A stretch of 64,000 bases of DNA from Hemicentrotus pulcherrimus (GCA_003118195.1 BEXV01000389.1:50383-114382), one strand, 5' to 3'. Numbered from the stretch's first letter, positions 1 to 12,752 are shown. Notes: a model not told the origin generated them from the sequence alone. Program-made: numbers and translations.

Positions 1-91
1 CACCCTCCTTGATCCTAAAACTGATTTTTCTTGTTTATTGAAAATAAGTTTTTCCGATCAATTTTCACCTATGGAACAATTTCTGCCGCAG

Positions 92-343
92 ATCTACAGA
101 CACAAATCAATGTTGATAGTGTATCAGAAACATCGGCAACATTATCATGGACGCCAATTCCTGGAAGTTTTTTCTACCGGGTATTCTACACTGGGCCGGA
201 TGGAGTAGAACAGTCTGGAAATCCCTCTACCGATCCCACAACAACCATCACAGGTCTTACTCCTGGAACTACTTATAACTTCCGTGTGGAATCAACTGAT
301 GGAGGGGGGCAAAGAGTATTGGGAAATGTACCAGACACTACAG
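92..343 (+). CDS. Exon 1: FN3 domain (copy 1 of a near-identical trio)
   Basis: 252 nt, phase 1-1, 84 codons. Acceptor gccgcag, donor gtattt. FN3 signature: TLSWTP (strand B tryptophan), YRVFYTGPDG, then LTPGTTYNFRV with the conserved Leu/Tyr. It differs from exon 2 at six residues and from exon 3 at five, so the copies are recent. The following 1,044-nt intron is AT-rich and is itself part of the duplicated unit. Earlier exons must exist upstream of the window. Confidence 0.88.
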
Positions 344-1387
344 GTATTTAATGTTTGAAAATGTCAACTTGTATAGAATAGGAAGAGGAAATATTGAAAA
401 AAAAATCAAGAATTGTTATAAAATAAATGCTGACTGAAATGAAATGAAAATGCAATATACATGTAAAAAGTAAGAAAAGAAATTATTTCACAAAATAGTA
501 TTGTGGAATAATCTGTATTACATTGCCAATAAATTGCAAAATATTTGTCAAAATTGATTTGTGATGTCAATGTTATGGGTTTGGCAATAATTAGAAATTC
601 GTCAAACCAACACATGTGTAAGGTAATTTTTCAATATATATATTTAAATATATATATGGATAGCTTTCTTAAAACGATGATGTATGACTTAATCGAATTA
701 AATATATTTAAAAACCAACATATAAATGAAGGTCCTGATTATTCGATCGTTATTTGATTAGATAAAGGGCCTGTCACAAGCTTTGACGAAAAAGTAACAA
801 TTCATATTGGGAACTTATATTAATAATTTTAAACAATATTTTATAGGTCATTAAATCAAAGCATTAAGACTTGGAAAGGTTTATTACTTTTTTCTTTTCC
901 AACAGGATTGAAATATTTTGACAACTAAAAAAAAAAAAAACGATTACATGTAGTGTCTGACTTACATACGGTTGTGATGTACACAACATGTTTTTGTCTG
1001 TGCCCCCTGTATCTTCAAATCTCAAATTGGTTGTGTGGCACCTTTTGGACTAGATATGAAACCAGGTTTGCATCTGACTTTGGGGTTTTAAAAAGAGGTC
1101 GGATGTACATGTCGAACATAACTGCCTATTTGTTATAATCTGTGGTTCAGGAGAAGGTTTATCGTTTGATAAATTGATTATTTTCATTTGTTATATCTTA
1201 CTTAATGACAACTTCAACAATATAACAAATAATTTACTATAATTTTTTCATCGAATTGATCATTTAATATTTCGTGCAGTTTAATCTGAAAAATAAATTT
1301 TAGAAATATTTCGGATGATTAATTGCCACCCTCCTTGATCCAAAAGAAAATGATTTTTCTTGTTTATTGGAACAATTTCTGCCGCAG

Positions 1388-1639
1388 ATCTACAGACACA
1401 AATCAATGTTGATGGTGTAACAGAAACATCGGCAACGTTATCATGGACGCCAGTTCCTGGAAGTTTTTTCTACCGGGTATTCTTCACTGGGCCGGATGGA
1501 GTAGAGCAGTCGAGTAATCCCTCTACCGACCCCACAACAACCATCACAGGTCTTACTCCTGGAACTACGTATAACTTCCGAGTGGAATCAACTGATGGAG
1601 GGGGGCAAAGAGTATTAGGAAATGTACCAGCAACCACAG
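1388..1639 (+). CDS. Exon 2: FN3 domain (copy 2 of the trio)
   Basis: 252 nt, phase 1-1, same acceptor gccgcag, donor gtgtgt. Encodes the same FN3 with conservative changes (I to V, Y to F, S to T). The stretch of about 33 nt just upstream of the acceptor that is present before exons 1 and 3 (tttttccgatcaattttcac type) is missing here, so its polypyrimidine tract differs. The following 1,894-nt intron contains the exon-less relic copy. Confidence 0.88.
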
Positions 1640-3079
1640 GTGTGTAATGTTTGTAAGATTTGAACTCATGCAGAGCAGAAAGAGGAAATATTGAGCCAAA
1701 TAATCATTTGAATTGTTATAAAAAGTATAACCGACTGGAATGAAATGAAAATGCAAAATACATGTAAAAATTAGGAAAAAAAAAGGAATTGACACCGTTC
1801 CACAACAAATATTGTGGATGTATCTGCATTTCATTGCAAATGAATTGTATGATATTTTGATCATAATTGATTCGTGATGTCAATGTTCTGGGTTTGCAAA
1901 TAAGTAGAAAATGAAGACAAACCAGCACATGTGTAAGATAACTTAATGATATATATATATATATATATATGTATATCGATAGCTTTCTTTATATAAAAAA
2001 ATGTCTAAATCTAATTGAAAATTAAAATCCCAAATATAAACGTAGCACCAGATTATTTGATCATTATTTGATTAGATAAAGGACCTATCACAACCTTTTG
2101 TCGAAGCAATAACAATTCATGATGGGACTATCATATTTATAACTTAAAACAATATTTCATATAGGTCATTGAAATCAAAGTATGAAGACTTAGAAAGGTT
2201 AAGTACCTTTTTTCTTCTAACAGGATTTGAATATCTTGAACTGAAAAAAAAGAAAGATTTTAAACAACTACATGTAGCTTCTGACGTACATGAGTGATGT
2301 GATGTTTGTAAGATTTGAACTCATACAGAGCAGAAAGAGGAAATATTGAGAACAATGAATCATTTGAATTGTTATACAAAAAATGCTGACTGCAATCAAA
2401 TTAAAATTGAATATACATATAAAAAAGTAAGAAAGGAAGGTGAAACGTAACACAAAATTATATTTTGAATTTATTTGCATTACGTTGCCAATGAATTGTA
2501 AAATATTTATCATAATTGATTCGTAATGTCAATGTTTTGGGTTTGAAAATAACTAGAAAATGACGCAAACCAGCACCTGTGTAAGAAAAGTTAATTGTAT
2601 ACATATATCGATAGCATTCTTTTTATGAAAAAAATATGTTTAAATCTAATTCAATATCTAAAAATCAATTAAAAATGTAGATCCTGATCATTCGATCGTT
2701 ATTTGATTAGATAAAGGACATGTCACAACCTTTGACGAAAAAGTATTAATTCATAAAGGGAAAATATAATAATAATTTTTAACAAAATTTGATATAGGTC
2801 ACTAAAAGGCAAAATACTTGTATTTTGTATTACTTTTTTTCTTTTCCAACAGGATTTGAATATTTTGACAGTTCTTTTTTTTTACGACTACATGTAGCAT
2901 CTGACGTGAAGGTGGTTGTGACAGTCATAACATGTTTTCGTCTGTTACCCCTGTATCTGTAAATATCAAATAAGTTGTGATTCTTCCTTTGAAGTATATA
3001 TAACAGTTTTGAAACTAGTTTGCATCTGACCCTGGGGTTAAAAAAGAGGTCGGACGTACATGTCCTACTGTCTGTTTTT

Positions 3080-3110
3080 ATGACAATGACAATGACAATG
3101 ACAATGACAC
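3080..3110 (+). repeat. Short tandem repeat (tgacaa)n
   Basis: Five units of six bases inside the exon-less relic unit; absent from the matching place in unit 1, so it arose after duplication. Confidence 0.85.
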
Positions 3111-3533
3111 TGATTTTTTTTATTTCTTTAACGGCACCTTCTGGGGCATGGAAGAAATACAGTTGAATAGTACATATATAATGTTCAACAATAATATTCA
3201 AATAGAATTTTTTTTGTTTAAACCCACACAGAAAATCGTTAAAAGATTTTTTTGTGGTTCAGAAGAAGGATTATCGTCTGATAAATTGATTGTTTTCATT
3301 TTTTATATCTTACTTAACGAAAACTTCAACAATCGAAAAACTAATTTATTGTAATTCGTTTTCATGGAATTGACCCGTAAATTATTTTGTGCAATTTAAT
3401 CTGAAAAATAAATTTTACGAAATATTTAGGATGACTCTTTGCCAGCCTACTTGATACAAAAACGGATTTTTTCTGTTCATTCAAAGTAGCTTTTTCCTTT
3501 CAATTTTCACCCATGGAACAATTTCTGCCGCAG

Positions 3534-3785
3534 ATCTACAGACACAAATCAATGTTGATAGTGTATCATCAACATCGGCAACATTATCATGGACGCCAAT
3601 TCCTGGAAGCTTTTTCTATCGGGTATTCTACACTGGGCCGGATGGAGTAGAACAGTCGGGAAATCCCACTACCGACCCCACAACAACCATAACAGGTCTT
3701 ACTCCTGGAACTACTTATAACTTCCGCGTGGAATCGACTGATGGAGCGGGACAAAGAGTCTTAGGAAATGTATTAGCCACTACAG
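3534..3785 (+). CDS. Exon 3: FN3 domain (copy 3 of the trio)
   Basis: 252 nt, phase 1-1, acceptor gccgcag, donor gtatgt. The frame is fully open although it has no in-frame start-like codon, which is why it is easily missed. FN3 landmarks as in exon 1, with GAGQRVLGNV near the end. The following 1,764-nt intron holds a repeat fragment near 5185-5480 and otherwise nothing I recognise. Confidence 0.87.
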
Positions 3786-5184
3786 GTATGTAATGTATTT
3801 AAGAATTGAACTTATGCAGAGAAGAAAGAGAAAATATTGAGAAAACAAATTAATTGAAATTATCATTAAAAAAATGCCAAATTTGTTAATGAAATAAGAA
3901 CGAGCGGTGGGTATAATCCTTGAATTTATAGTTTTATGAATAAACGTTTATATCATACAGTATATCGTTCAACATGTTAACAGAGAACTACTAATGGTGT
4001 ATCCTTTATAAGGTGGAGTTGGTGCTAATCCCATCCACCCCTCCACACTCCTTTCACTCTTGCCCCATTCCCTTTATAACTAAGAATAATCAACGAAACT
4101 TGCATTTGGTTTAGTTGGTTGGTTTTAATGGTGTATTTTATCTGAATACAAAGAAAGCATGTGCCTGTAAATAAGTCACCTGGGAACCGACGGACTTAAC
4201 AAAGAAGACTAATGTCTAGAGGGCGGTAACAAATCAACTTTGTTTCGACTCTGATCCTCTCTCTCATGAACCAAATCTTGGGTCTGGGGAGAATTTTGAA
4301 TGAATGAATGATATGCTGACATAATATAAAACAAAACGGGTCATGCAATTACAACAAGGTCTATCAGTAGATTTTGAATTTTCAAGGAAAAAAGGTGGAA
4401 AAGAGTCGAAGGAACAAGATATCGACCTATCTTATGTCAATAGGAAACTGTCTGACAACTGAAAACATTCGCATGCCCAGTTCTTTAAACAAATTAAGGA
4501 TATTGATAATAGATATGATTGAAAAGAATCTAATAAAAATGAAAATCGAAATCAGGTAGATCAGCTGTTATGGGCAAGGGGTACAAATAACATACGCAGT
4601 TCTATCTACAGGTATTGAATGTTTTTTTTTTTTGGTTTCCCTGTTTTTTTGAGGAGACGTATTCCTTTAATATTCAAAGGGCACCAATTTTTCGAAAGAG
4701 GGCAACTTTTGGAAAGCATTCAATGCACTTGCCTACCCCTCCGTGATTAAAGTGAAAGGAGCCTCTTTTAAAAAAAACACAAATGGTACTAAACCGTTTA
4801 CTTTTCTCTCGTTTTTCCTCAGACAGGGAATTCATAGAAAGGAAATCCTATTTCTGCAAAATTGTGTTTGTGTACGTTAAAATACAGAAAAACGTATCAG
4901 AAAAGAGATCGTCTGAAAAGCTTTCATGTTGTATTTGTAAAAGGGCTGGTAGCCTGTCTCAAAGTCCTAATGTGCATTGTGTTTGGTCACAATGTTCCAA
5001 TTTAGTCCTCTTTCTCGAGTAATTAATGATTTAATGACAAGACATAAAGAGACAGTAATATCTTTACGTGATAAAAATCACAGTTTTAATATGTTGTGCA
5101 TTTAAAAAAAAGATTTCCCAAACGGTATTTTTATGGATCTAGTAACGACAACCATTGTATTGTGGACACCTATTCATTGCAGCT

Positions 5185-5480
5185 TTATCTAATAATAATA
5201 ATAATAATAATATCGAATATTTAGAAGCGCTAAAAACAAAAAGTACCATAGCGCTTACAAATACAATTATATTTAAAGAAGACAAGAAAATGCAGTACAG
5301 GAAATATATAACATAGATCATTGGGGGAAAAGGTGAGTTTTGAGGGATCTTTTGAAAGTGGCAAGACAGGTAATTTCCCTTATGGAAAGTGGGATGCTGT
5401 TCCATGTTTTTGATGCAGCTACTGCAAAGCGTATCAAATTTGTAATACAATCCTAATTTCAAAATTTCACAGCACAACAA
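5185..5480 (-). repeat. Dispersed repeat fragment with (TAA)n end
   Basis: Begins with a run of taa at 5190, then agaagcgct and tagcgcttac, the GCGCT type of ending also seen on the SINE and LINE pieces in this window, read on the minus strand. It extends up to the polypyrimidine region of exon 4. Family not identified. Confidence 0.45.
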
Positions 5481-5549
5481 AACACAACTATGCATGCCTT
5501 TAATCCTTAACGTGACATTGTCTTTTTTGTCCATGTGCTCGGACCGCAG

Positions 5550-5801
5550 ATCTTCCAACTGAAGTCAATGTGGATTCAGCCACACAAGACTCTGCCACTA
5601 TCTCATGGACACCTATACCCAATACCATCTTATATCAGATATCCTACACTGGCCCAGATGGAAATGTAGTAACTGTTTCCGCCACTTCAGAGACTGTTAC
5701 ACTAAATGGCCTGACTCCATCAACGGCATACAATGTTGGTGTTACCGCCATCACGAATACAGGACGAGTGGAAGTTGGAAACACAGTTGCAACAACAACA
5801 G
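5550..5801 (+). CDS. Exon 4: FN3 domain
   Basis: 252 nt, phase 1-1; acceptor gaccgcag, donor gtcagt. Reads TISWTPIPNT, YQISYTGPDG and LTPSTAYNVGV. Clearly a paralogue of exons 1-3 (same length, same TGPDG turn) but older. I see nothing in the following 761-nt intron. Confidence 0.88.
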
Positions 5802-6562
5802 GTCAGTGTTAAAATAAGAGTTCCTAATCCCAAACAACATTTTCATGCACATATAATTACTTTCCTACTCCTTGTCCTTATTCCCAGGTTCCAAGGGAAT
5901 ATACAAATCAAACAGCCGATATAAACTGAAAATGCTCTCTTTTTAAAATATATTATTGTGCTGCTGAATTTTTATTCATCATTTGGTGGTTTAATTGTCT
6001 ATGTTAAAGAAAGAAACATTTTATTCTTACTGTGAGATAATATTTTTTGATAAATACTTGCATTATGTAAATACTTGGTTCGCGAGACTTGCTTTGAAGG
6101 GACCATTAAACTCCATATGTGAGGTACTGTTTCCTGAACAAGATCGCATAGAGCATTTTTCGGTACCCCAATGTATATTTCATAAAATTTATGTTTGGAT
6201 TACGAAATATGCTATATGTTAGGACATTTAAAAATGTGACGGACAAGCAAAAAATTGTCCTAGGTTTAATTTGTTGAAAGGCTTGGCAATCATATTCATT
6301 TGACATGTTAATCTAAATACCCAATCAAATTGATGCTGCAGCCCCTCAGTTGTAAATTAGTTACAACAAAATATGCATCAAGTAAATGTGTAAAAAGAGG
6401 TACAAATAAACATTTGTGTAATTGTCGATGTGGCATCTATTTAGGTCATTCTTCATATGATTTTTTTTACTGGATAAAAACCTAGAAAGTGTTTATACTC
6501 TTATAGGTAATATATTATGTAAGAATTAAAAAGTTTGCTAACGCATCGTGATCTCTTTGCAG

Positions 6563-6814
6563 CCTTACCAACGTCAGTCACAATTCTGGGAACAACTCCA
6601 AATACAATCAGCGCAGAGTGGACGCCAATACAAGATGCCTTCATTTACCGCATAGACTATGTCAGTGCTGATGGCCAACACACAGGAATTGTCACTTCAG
6701 ATGTACCCCAAGCGGTCATAAACAGTCTACAGCCGGGTACGACTTACACGATAACAGTTCTTGGTATCTTTCCAGGGGGCAGCGTTCAAGTTGGTTCAGA
6801 GACGGCAACAACAG
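6563..6814 (+). CDS. Exon 5: FN3 domain
   Basis: 252 nt, phase 1-1; acceptor ctttgcag, donor gttggt (weaker than usual). Reads AEWTPIQDAF, YRIDYVSADG, LQPGTTYTITV. Fifth member of the 84-residue FN3 subfamily. The next intron (820 nt) has only a short C-rich/G-rich inverted stretch near 6955-6990. Confidence 0.86.
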
Positions 6815-7634
6815 GTTGGTAAAAACACAATTTTGTCATTGTATTATTGAGTCCTGGTACTGATGGAACTTTAAAATGTCACAGAAATATGATCAAGGGG
6901 ATGCAGCTAACCCTGAGGAATATGAAATAATGACCATCATTTGGGCGAGCTCATATCCACCCCCTCCCGATTCGGGAGTGTGGAGGTAGATCCCAATAAT
7001 GATTTGTCTAAATTATCAATATGAGAGTATTCCACACACCTATATAAACAAACCTGGTTTTCAAGGATATCTGTCACCTCAATATACCCCTCTTTTTAGG
7101 AACATACGCATTTATCTATGATATTCTCCAGCGCTGTTCATTCTCGTTAAATTTCATGGTTTCTGCAGCCCCACAGTGGTCTTTTTAGATTATAACTTTG
7201 AGATAAAAATGATTACTGGTGGAAGCAACTATGAAAGGTTGATTGTGTAGTACATGAAAACGAATGTATACTATGATGTTTAAGTATGATCAAATTGAAA
7301 TGAAATGTGCTCAGTGTAATTGCTGATCAAAATCGCATGCAATGCAAACACATATACGTATATGGGACTGCACACAGTTTTGTCCAAACTTTTTAGATAT
7401 TCCTTCAATATTTAGAAGATTAGGGCATATGAAAAGCAATTTTTCTCAGGGGATATTTCTCCCTGATATGGTATTCTTTTAAAGTGACATATAAATATTT
7501 CATCTGTAAAGCGTCTCTTTATTTGATGACAATTTGAATAAGATGCTAACACAGAGAAAATAAAAATACGAATAACATAAATTGCAATAAACCCTTGAAA
7601 TGTTTCTATTATCTTGGAATGTCTTCTCCTCCAG

Positions 7635-7919
7635 AGATACTGCTTGATCTCGTCGCCAGTGCCTCAAACATCCAAACCACAAGCTTCGACGTCATGTGGG
7701 AAGATAGACCTGAATTTACCTACCCAAGCTACCTGGTCACAGTCAGTGAAGTTGGTGGTACATTCTCTGTACAACTTCCCGCCACTGCGAATCGTGATGG
7801 CAATAATCTGACTGTCAATGCCGTCGGTCTTACAGCCGGCACGGAATATAATGTAGATATCGAAGGTGTAACCAGTCTTGGGCAGCGTGAAGATCAAGTG
7901 AACTTCAACGTATTCACGA
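7635..7919 (+). CDS. Exon 6: FN3 domain, longer variant
   Basis: 285 nt, phase 1-1, 95 codons; acceptor cctccag, donor gtaaga. Strand B FDVMW, then YLVTVSEVGG and LTAGTEYNVDIEG. Ten residues longer than exons 1-5 in the C'-E region. The following 764-nt intron is AT-rich with nothing recognised. Confidence 0.85.
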
Positions 7920-8683
7920 GTAAGATAATGGTTTCTATGTCTTTAAATGCAACAAGCTTAAACCCCAAGTTATTAGGAGTACTTTTTTACAGTTACAGGC
8001 AAACAGTGTGTCTATTGTATCTTAATATGTTTAATTAAATAGCTCTTCTTTACTGCCAATTTTGATAATAAACATGTTTATATTCTGTAGGGATGCATAA
8101 ACTCACCCTGCACAGTTGTTTCTTAGAACGTGTTATTCAAAGCGCGATGAAGTTATTAATGGTAGGAGTATCATGCAACTGCATGTGTATTATAATATTA
8201 CTAAAGGTAACTTATGCATTATTATCATTATGATAATAAATTTTAATAATAGTGAACATTTATAATATGCCATGTCTGTCAAAATTTACACTCCCAGCGC
8301 AGTCGTGTAAAAATGATATAAATAAATTGTATTCTTATCACAATTAATTATTTGGCGTGCATGGGAGGGGAACACAAACTGAATCAGTGTAACCCTCAGG
8401 TCTCTCCACCCTGTATACATGTAACCGACTGGTTTATGCTGGTGGATCACTTCACCTCGGTTTACCCCTACCCTTAAAAAACAAGTGCAGAAGGTTCTTA
8501 AAATGCACAGTTAGTAACTCTGATCTACACGGGTTCTCTATTTAATGTACTTTCGGGGGGACGGAGTATTTTCCACTGTTACCAAGCAGGTGTCTTCGAA
8601 ACGAGGGAGGGACAGGTACATGTACATTTTAAAACCACCTTCGTAGTTCCAAATAATGATAACATCATCCCACGCGATCACAG

Positions 8684-8829
8684 GACCGAATCCACCTATA
8701 AATGGCCGCTTCTCAGAAGTAAATGGAGCTACAGTTTTTCTTGAATGGAATCCTCCTGCTGATGGGCGACTAGATGGGTACATAGTGGTACATGGTCCAG
8801 AAAATCAGGGTGCTGATTCATTGACACAG
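8684..8829 (+). CDS. Exon 7: N-terminal half of a split FN3 domain
   Basis: 146 nt, starts phase 1, ends phase 0. Acceptor atcacag, donor gtaaga. Reads TVFLEWNPP (strand B Trp) and LDGYIVVHGP, then stops in the middle of the fold. The other half is exon 8, over 3 kb downstream; together they make 102 codons. It is the only FN3 in the window interrupted by an intron. Confidence 0.82.
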
Positions 8830-9744
8830 GTAAGATCAGTGACATAGATGAAAGAGAACATGGTCCAGGCTTTAGTGCATATAAGATTTTAGAATAGAAT
8901 TGGTTGTCTATTAAGTGTGTCGGTGGCTTTAGGGTTCAGGGTTAGGCTTACGTATATATGTTTGTGTTTGGTCCAGGGTTTTAATAAGCAAAGATTTTGG
9001 TTGGTGTAGGATACTGACTGCAGAGGAACTGCTGCAGGAGAATATGTCGTACAACCTTCCAAAATATATTTATTACAAATGGTGTAGATTAAAAACAGCA
9101 TTAAGGACCTGATCGGTAATGACAAATCGTTCCGAAGGGCGCTCTTAAGCTCGAAACCGGGAAGAGGCATTGAAAATCGTAGTTTAGACCTCAAAGATAA
9201 GACGGTTACTTTATGCCTCAAGTTTTAGATCAAAATGTTTTACATCGGTGCGTATCTCATCGTATATAAATGAAATGTAGAAATATACTACACATTCCTG
9301 TGGAAATAACTCTCGATTGCAAGAATTCATTTTTTCCTACTACGCCGATTCCAGGCGTGTCATTTTTGTTGTTGCCGCTCATGCAAAAAGAAGTAGAAAG
9401 AAGTATGTCCATAAATAACGAGTATGAATAGAAAACAAATATCATTGTAGCTGGTCGGAACTACAATAGTTATTCATTAAAAAACTAAACGTTTACAAAA
9501 ATGAATTTTGTCAAATCCAAAACAAAGACAAAACACATAATCAAAATGTTATTGTATATTCTTTTTTATGTAGTTGGTTTTATGTTTTATGTTTTGCATT
9601 TTGAGTACAGTAGGAGAAAATATAAAAATGAAGAAGACAAAAATAGGATTACATGCCTAGGAAAACGAAATTTCTTCGTATGAGAAGGGATAATTCAAGC
9701 TGCAATAGCAAAGTAAAGTTTCAATTAGAGATTGAATGACAAAA

Positions 9745-11640
9745 AACAATATATAGAAGCGTTTTATTGAACAAATTCCATCATCGCAGTCTTGCAACTG
9801 AATTGCCATTGGAATACACTTGAAAAGTACATCTATTTACATGTTAAAAGTACAATAGTCTTAGGGCTATTACAAAAGATATATAAAAATAACATATTAA
9901 AACTCTATATCAAAATGCAATGAATAAGGAAAGAACGAAGGGATGCATGAGGAATAGGAGCAAGGAGGAGGAATCAACAAAAGGTGAGAAAAGAATGAAA
10001 GGAAAAGATAGGAAGGGTATTAAGTAAGAGGAATATATCAAGAAAGATGAGGTGAAAAACAACTTAATGAGCCTTCTATTAAGTAGATTTAAAACTTACA
10101 GATCCTCATGACTTGTACAAATCACTTATATATAAAACATGAATTAAAAATTATTAAACTAAACATTTAACAAGAAACATCAAGTATTGTAGTATTGTAA
10201 CTTCTCCAGGTAGTCAAATTCGAACATGGTACAATTGTGAAATTAAGTATGATCAAACATATCAGTCGTGATAAACGTACAGTAAATTAAAAAGACTCGA
10301 GACTAGTGAATAGAAAAGGCCCACAATAAGCGAAGGAGGAAATTAGAATGAGACTAAAGTGTAAAGATTAAAGCGTTTCAGTAGCAATTCAAAAACCAAC
10401 AACCTGCATACTATTCATACTGTCCATTTTTTTGAGATTCATTTTATTGTAATAACTTTTTAAGTTTGAGTGTAATCAATAACGGTTATTAAGTCTTTCA
10501 TCAAATAACGATTCACTCTGAATGACGATTTAATAGCCTTACAAGAAAAGGCATAGCACTGTTTCTGAACCTTTCCGTTCTGCATTTAAACTCTCTCAGT
10601 CTATTGCTACGTCGGAGGCGTTGGTTTTGTGCTTCAGGCAAGTAGTCTTTGAAGTTTCTTTGAAGCGATTCTGTCCCTTCTTTGGCTAAGTGTTGCAAGC
10701 TCAGTCTTCTGTCGGGCATTTCTGTAGATCACATATTAGTCAGAGAGATTTATGGATCATCTCCATGTCATTGCTTTGTTGCACGGTGATAACGGAGTCC
10801 CACAGAGGTCCACATTACTCCAATGTAGGTCGTAAGTACGAGGTATATACTGTCAACAAATCTTTCCTTGGAGCATTAAAGCGCTTTATAGATCTAATCA
10901 AATAACATTTCCTCGATGCTTTCTTGATGATTTCATTCACATGACCTTTCCATCTGAGGTTTGCCTGGATAATAACTCCAATCAATTTCAACTCCTTGAT
11001 TCCTTAAATAACATTGTTACACAGCTCAATGCGTGGAGAGGGGACGGCCGCTCGTGCAAATGACACTTGCATTAATTTGCACTTTACTGGATTTAGTCGT
11101 AGCTGAGTGTCGTCACACCACAAATAGAAATCAGTAATTGCTGTTGCGATTGCGTTTCCATTACCCATCTTGCAACTCTCTGTCGTCTACGTACTTCCAT
11201 TTCCTGGCCATTGGCGTTGTAGCAAGAGCATCGTTTATCAACACCAGGAAGATGAGAGGCCCAAGTCGGGTTCCCTGTGGTACACCTCGTCTAGGAATCA
11301 AGGATATTGACATAACATCTCTCATCTCGTCACCTGTACCTTTTGGTGTGAAAAAGCTGCAAATCCATGGGAGGAGTGCGGGACGGGCACCCATTAGGTG
11401 AAGCTTGGTAACAACAATGTTGTGGTTCACTAAATCAAATGCCTTGGTGAAGTCAGTTATCATCATAGTTGACACAGTCTGTGGTTTGTCTGCGTTACTG
11501 TGCATGAAATGAAGCAGGTCAACAGGGTAGTGGGTAGTGGAGACACCTTGTCGGTTGCCAAACTACTGCTTGTCGATCCCTTGACAGATGTCAGCCAGCA
11601 CCCACCGATAGACATATAGTTCGGCCAATTTCGCAAAATG
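9745..11640 (-). pseudogene. Decayed non-LTR retrotransposon (reverse transcriptase) in the intron splitting an FN3
   Basis: Minus strand, N to C: FPHFAKLAELYVYRW and FGNRQGVSTTHYPV near 11520-11640; MITDFTKAFDLVNHN near 11470; GVPQGTRLGPLIFL near 11280; YVDD at about 11180; then after a frameshift LNPVKCKLMQVSF and LRWKGHVNEIIKK; finally a C-terminal block ending CRTERFRNSAMPFLVRLLN near 10530. These are the ordered motifs of a LINE reverse transcriptase. Stops and at least one frameshift show it is dead, and the 5' part is missing. The 9745-10510 part is presumed 3' UTR because TTCAATAAA lies on the minus strand near 9765. No endonuclease seen. Confidence 0.8.
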
Positions 11641-12008
11641 TGGAAATAACGAGCTGCTTGAAAACTGAGAAAGAATAAATGTTGAACCTGTTTGTCTTCA
11701 AGATTGTTGAAACGCTAAAAGTTACATTCCTGAACAGACAAACATTAAAACAACAAAATCAAAAACTTTTTATTTTAATTTCATTTGATTCGGTATCTTT
11801 GTTTTTGTGAAAGATGGTACACTTTATCATATTATTTTTTCTTGAAAATTCCTTTATAGCAAACTATTACTCTGAATATTGGGTCAGATTTCCACTTTTT
11901 AACAAATCAAATCCGAACAAATGCGCATTATAAATACATCACTATTCTTAACATATGGATCAGAGCAAGAGTAACTCGCATTAATGAAATGTTATTACAT
12001 TCACACAG

Positions 12009-12168
12009 GCTGTACTTCCCCTTGGTCAGACCAGTTATGCCGTCTCAGGACTCAATCCTCTCGTTCCCTACTCCATAGGACTGGTGTCTTACCGGAATTC
12101 AATAGATACCTTCAGTGATTTTGCAGAGCTTCTTCAAGAAGGCAATTCTAATTTGGTAATAAATCAAG
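12009..12168 (+). CDS. Exon 8: C-terminal half of the split FN3 domain
   Basis: 160 nt, starts phase 0, ends phase 1; acceptor cacacag, donor gtgagt. Reads YAVSGLNPLVPYSIGLVSY, which supplies the missing L-x-P-x-x-x-Y strand E-F part of FN3. It restores phase 1 for the EGF exons that follow. The 584-nt intron after it contains a decayed SINE. Confidence 0.82.
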
Positions 12169-12459
12169 GTGAGTCTTGTCATTCCCATTTGTGCGTTTAC
12201 CTCCCGCATCACTTTCGAAGCACATATAGACATTTTATCTTATTGTCATATGTGCTTTCATACAACAAGAACGGAATATCACTGTTAAATCCTGGAGGCG
12301 ATGCAGTATTTCCAGGTTATAATCAATATTTTAAAAAGTTTTTTTAAACATTGAGAATGATAATAATACTCATCTTCATCACCATCTTCATCATCAGCAT
12401 CATAATATTATGATCTATATATTTATAATAATACTAACCAAATTAATATTGCTCAAGGT

Positions 12460-12690
12460 GCATACATTGTACTATTCATACCCTGGAGATTTGACATGTA
12501 ATAGCCCAGCTGCCCTTCAGCACTGAAAGCATTAAAAGATATCTTTGAAACCGGTGCCAAGTTTATTACTGCACCTGTGTGAAGAGTGGAAAATGTAGAT
12601 TAATGACATGACAAAATACAATGCACCGGAACCGAGAACCTTGTGATCCAGAGTGCCGATATTCTGTCTCCTAGAAAATGACATCTCTAC
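12460..12690 (-). mobile_element. Decayed tRNA-derived SINE (family B)
   Basis: Contains gagtggaaaatgtagattaatg and accgagaacctt, the degraded minus-strand counterparts of the family B middle block (acatttgccac) and B-box. Heavily mutated. Confidence 0.45.
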
Positions 12691-12752
12691 AGAGTCATCA
12701 TCCTAACCGATGAGTTGCAATAAATACCTCAATGTTTTATCCCTTTGAGCAG

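Larger units (their letters stand above)
1..3890 (+). repeat. Tandem duplication carrying three FN3 exons and one exon-less relic
   Basis: Units start near 1, 1327 and 3443 with the shared string caccctccttgat or close variants; each includes an FN3 exon and intron sequence. A fourth partial unit, about 2297 to 3442, begins with the sequence normally just downstream of the exon (gtttgtaagatttgaactca) and continues through the rest of the intron, but contains no FN3 exon. Similarity extends across introns (for example the acatgtag-[a/c]tctgac region at 951, 2271 and 2890). Confidence 0.8.

Noticed and set aside
2830..3201. Minus-strand 123-residue frame
   Set aside because: Its IVIVIV run is the tgacaa microsatellite in the duplicated intron; no domain or splice support.
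3148..3354. Plus-strand frames in introns (also 4374, 4783, 9501, 14299, 19629, 48501, 52603, 55789)
   Set aside because: Low-complexity AT-rich translations with no domains, no phase agreement with the gene and no paralogues in the window.
5808..5831. Alternative donor for exon 4 a few bases downstream
   Set aside because: The site at 5802 (ACA-G|GTCAGT) keeps the 252-nt length and phase shared by five FN3 exons.
10513..11505. Minus-strand frames as host genes
   Set aside because: They carry reverse-transcriptase motifs split by stops and a frameshift, so they belong to a dead LINE.
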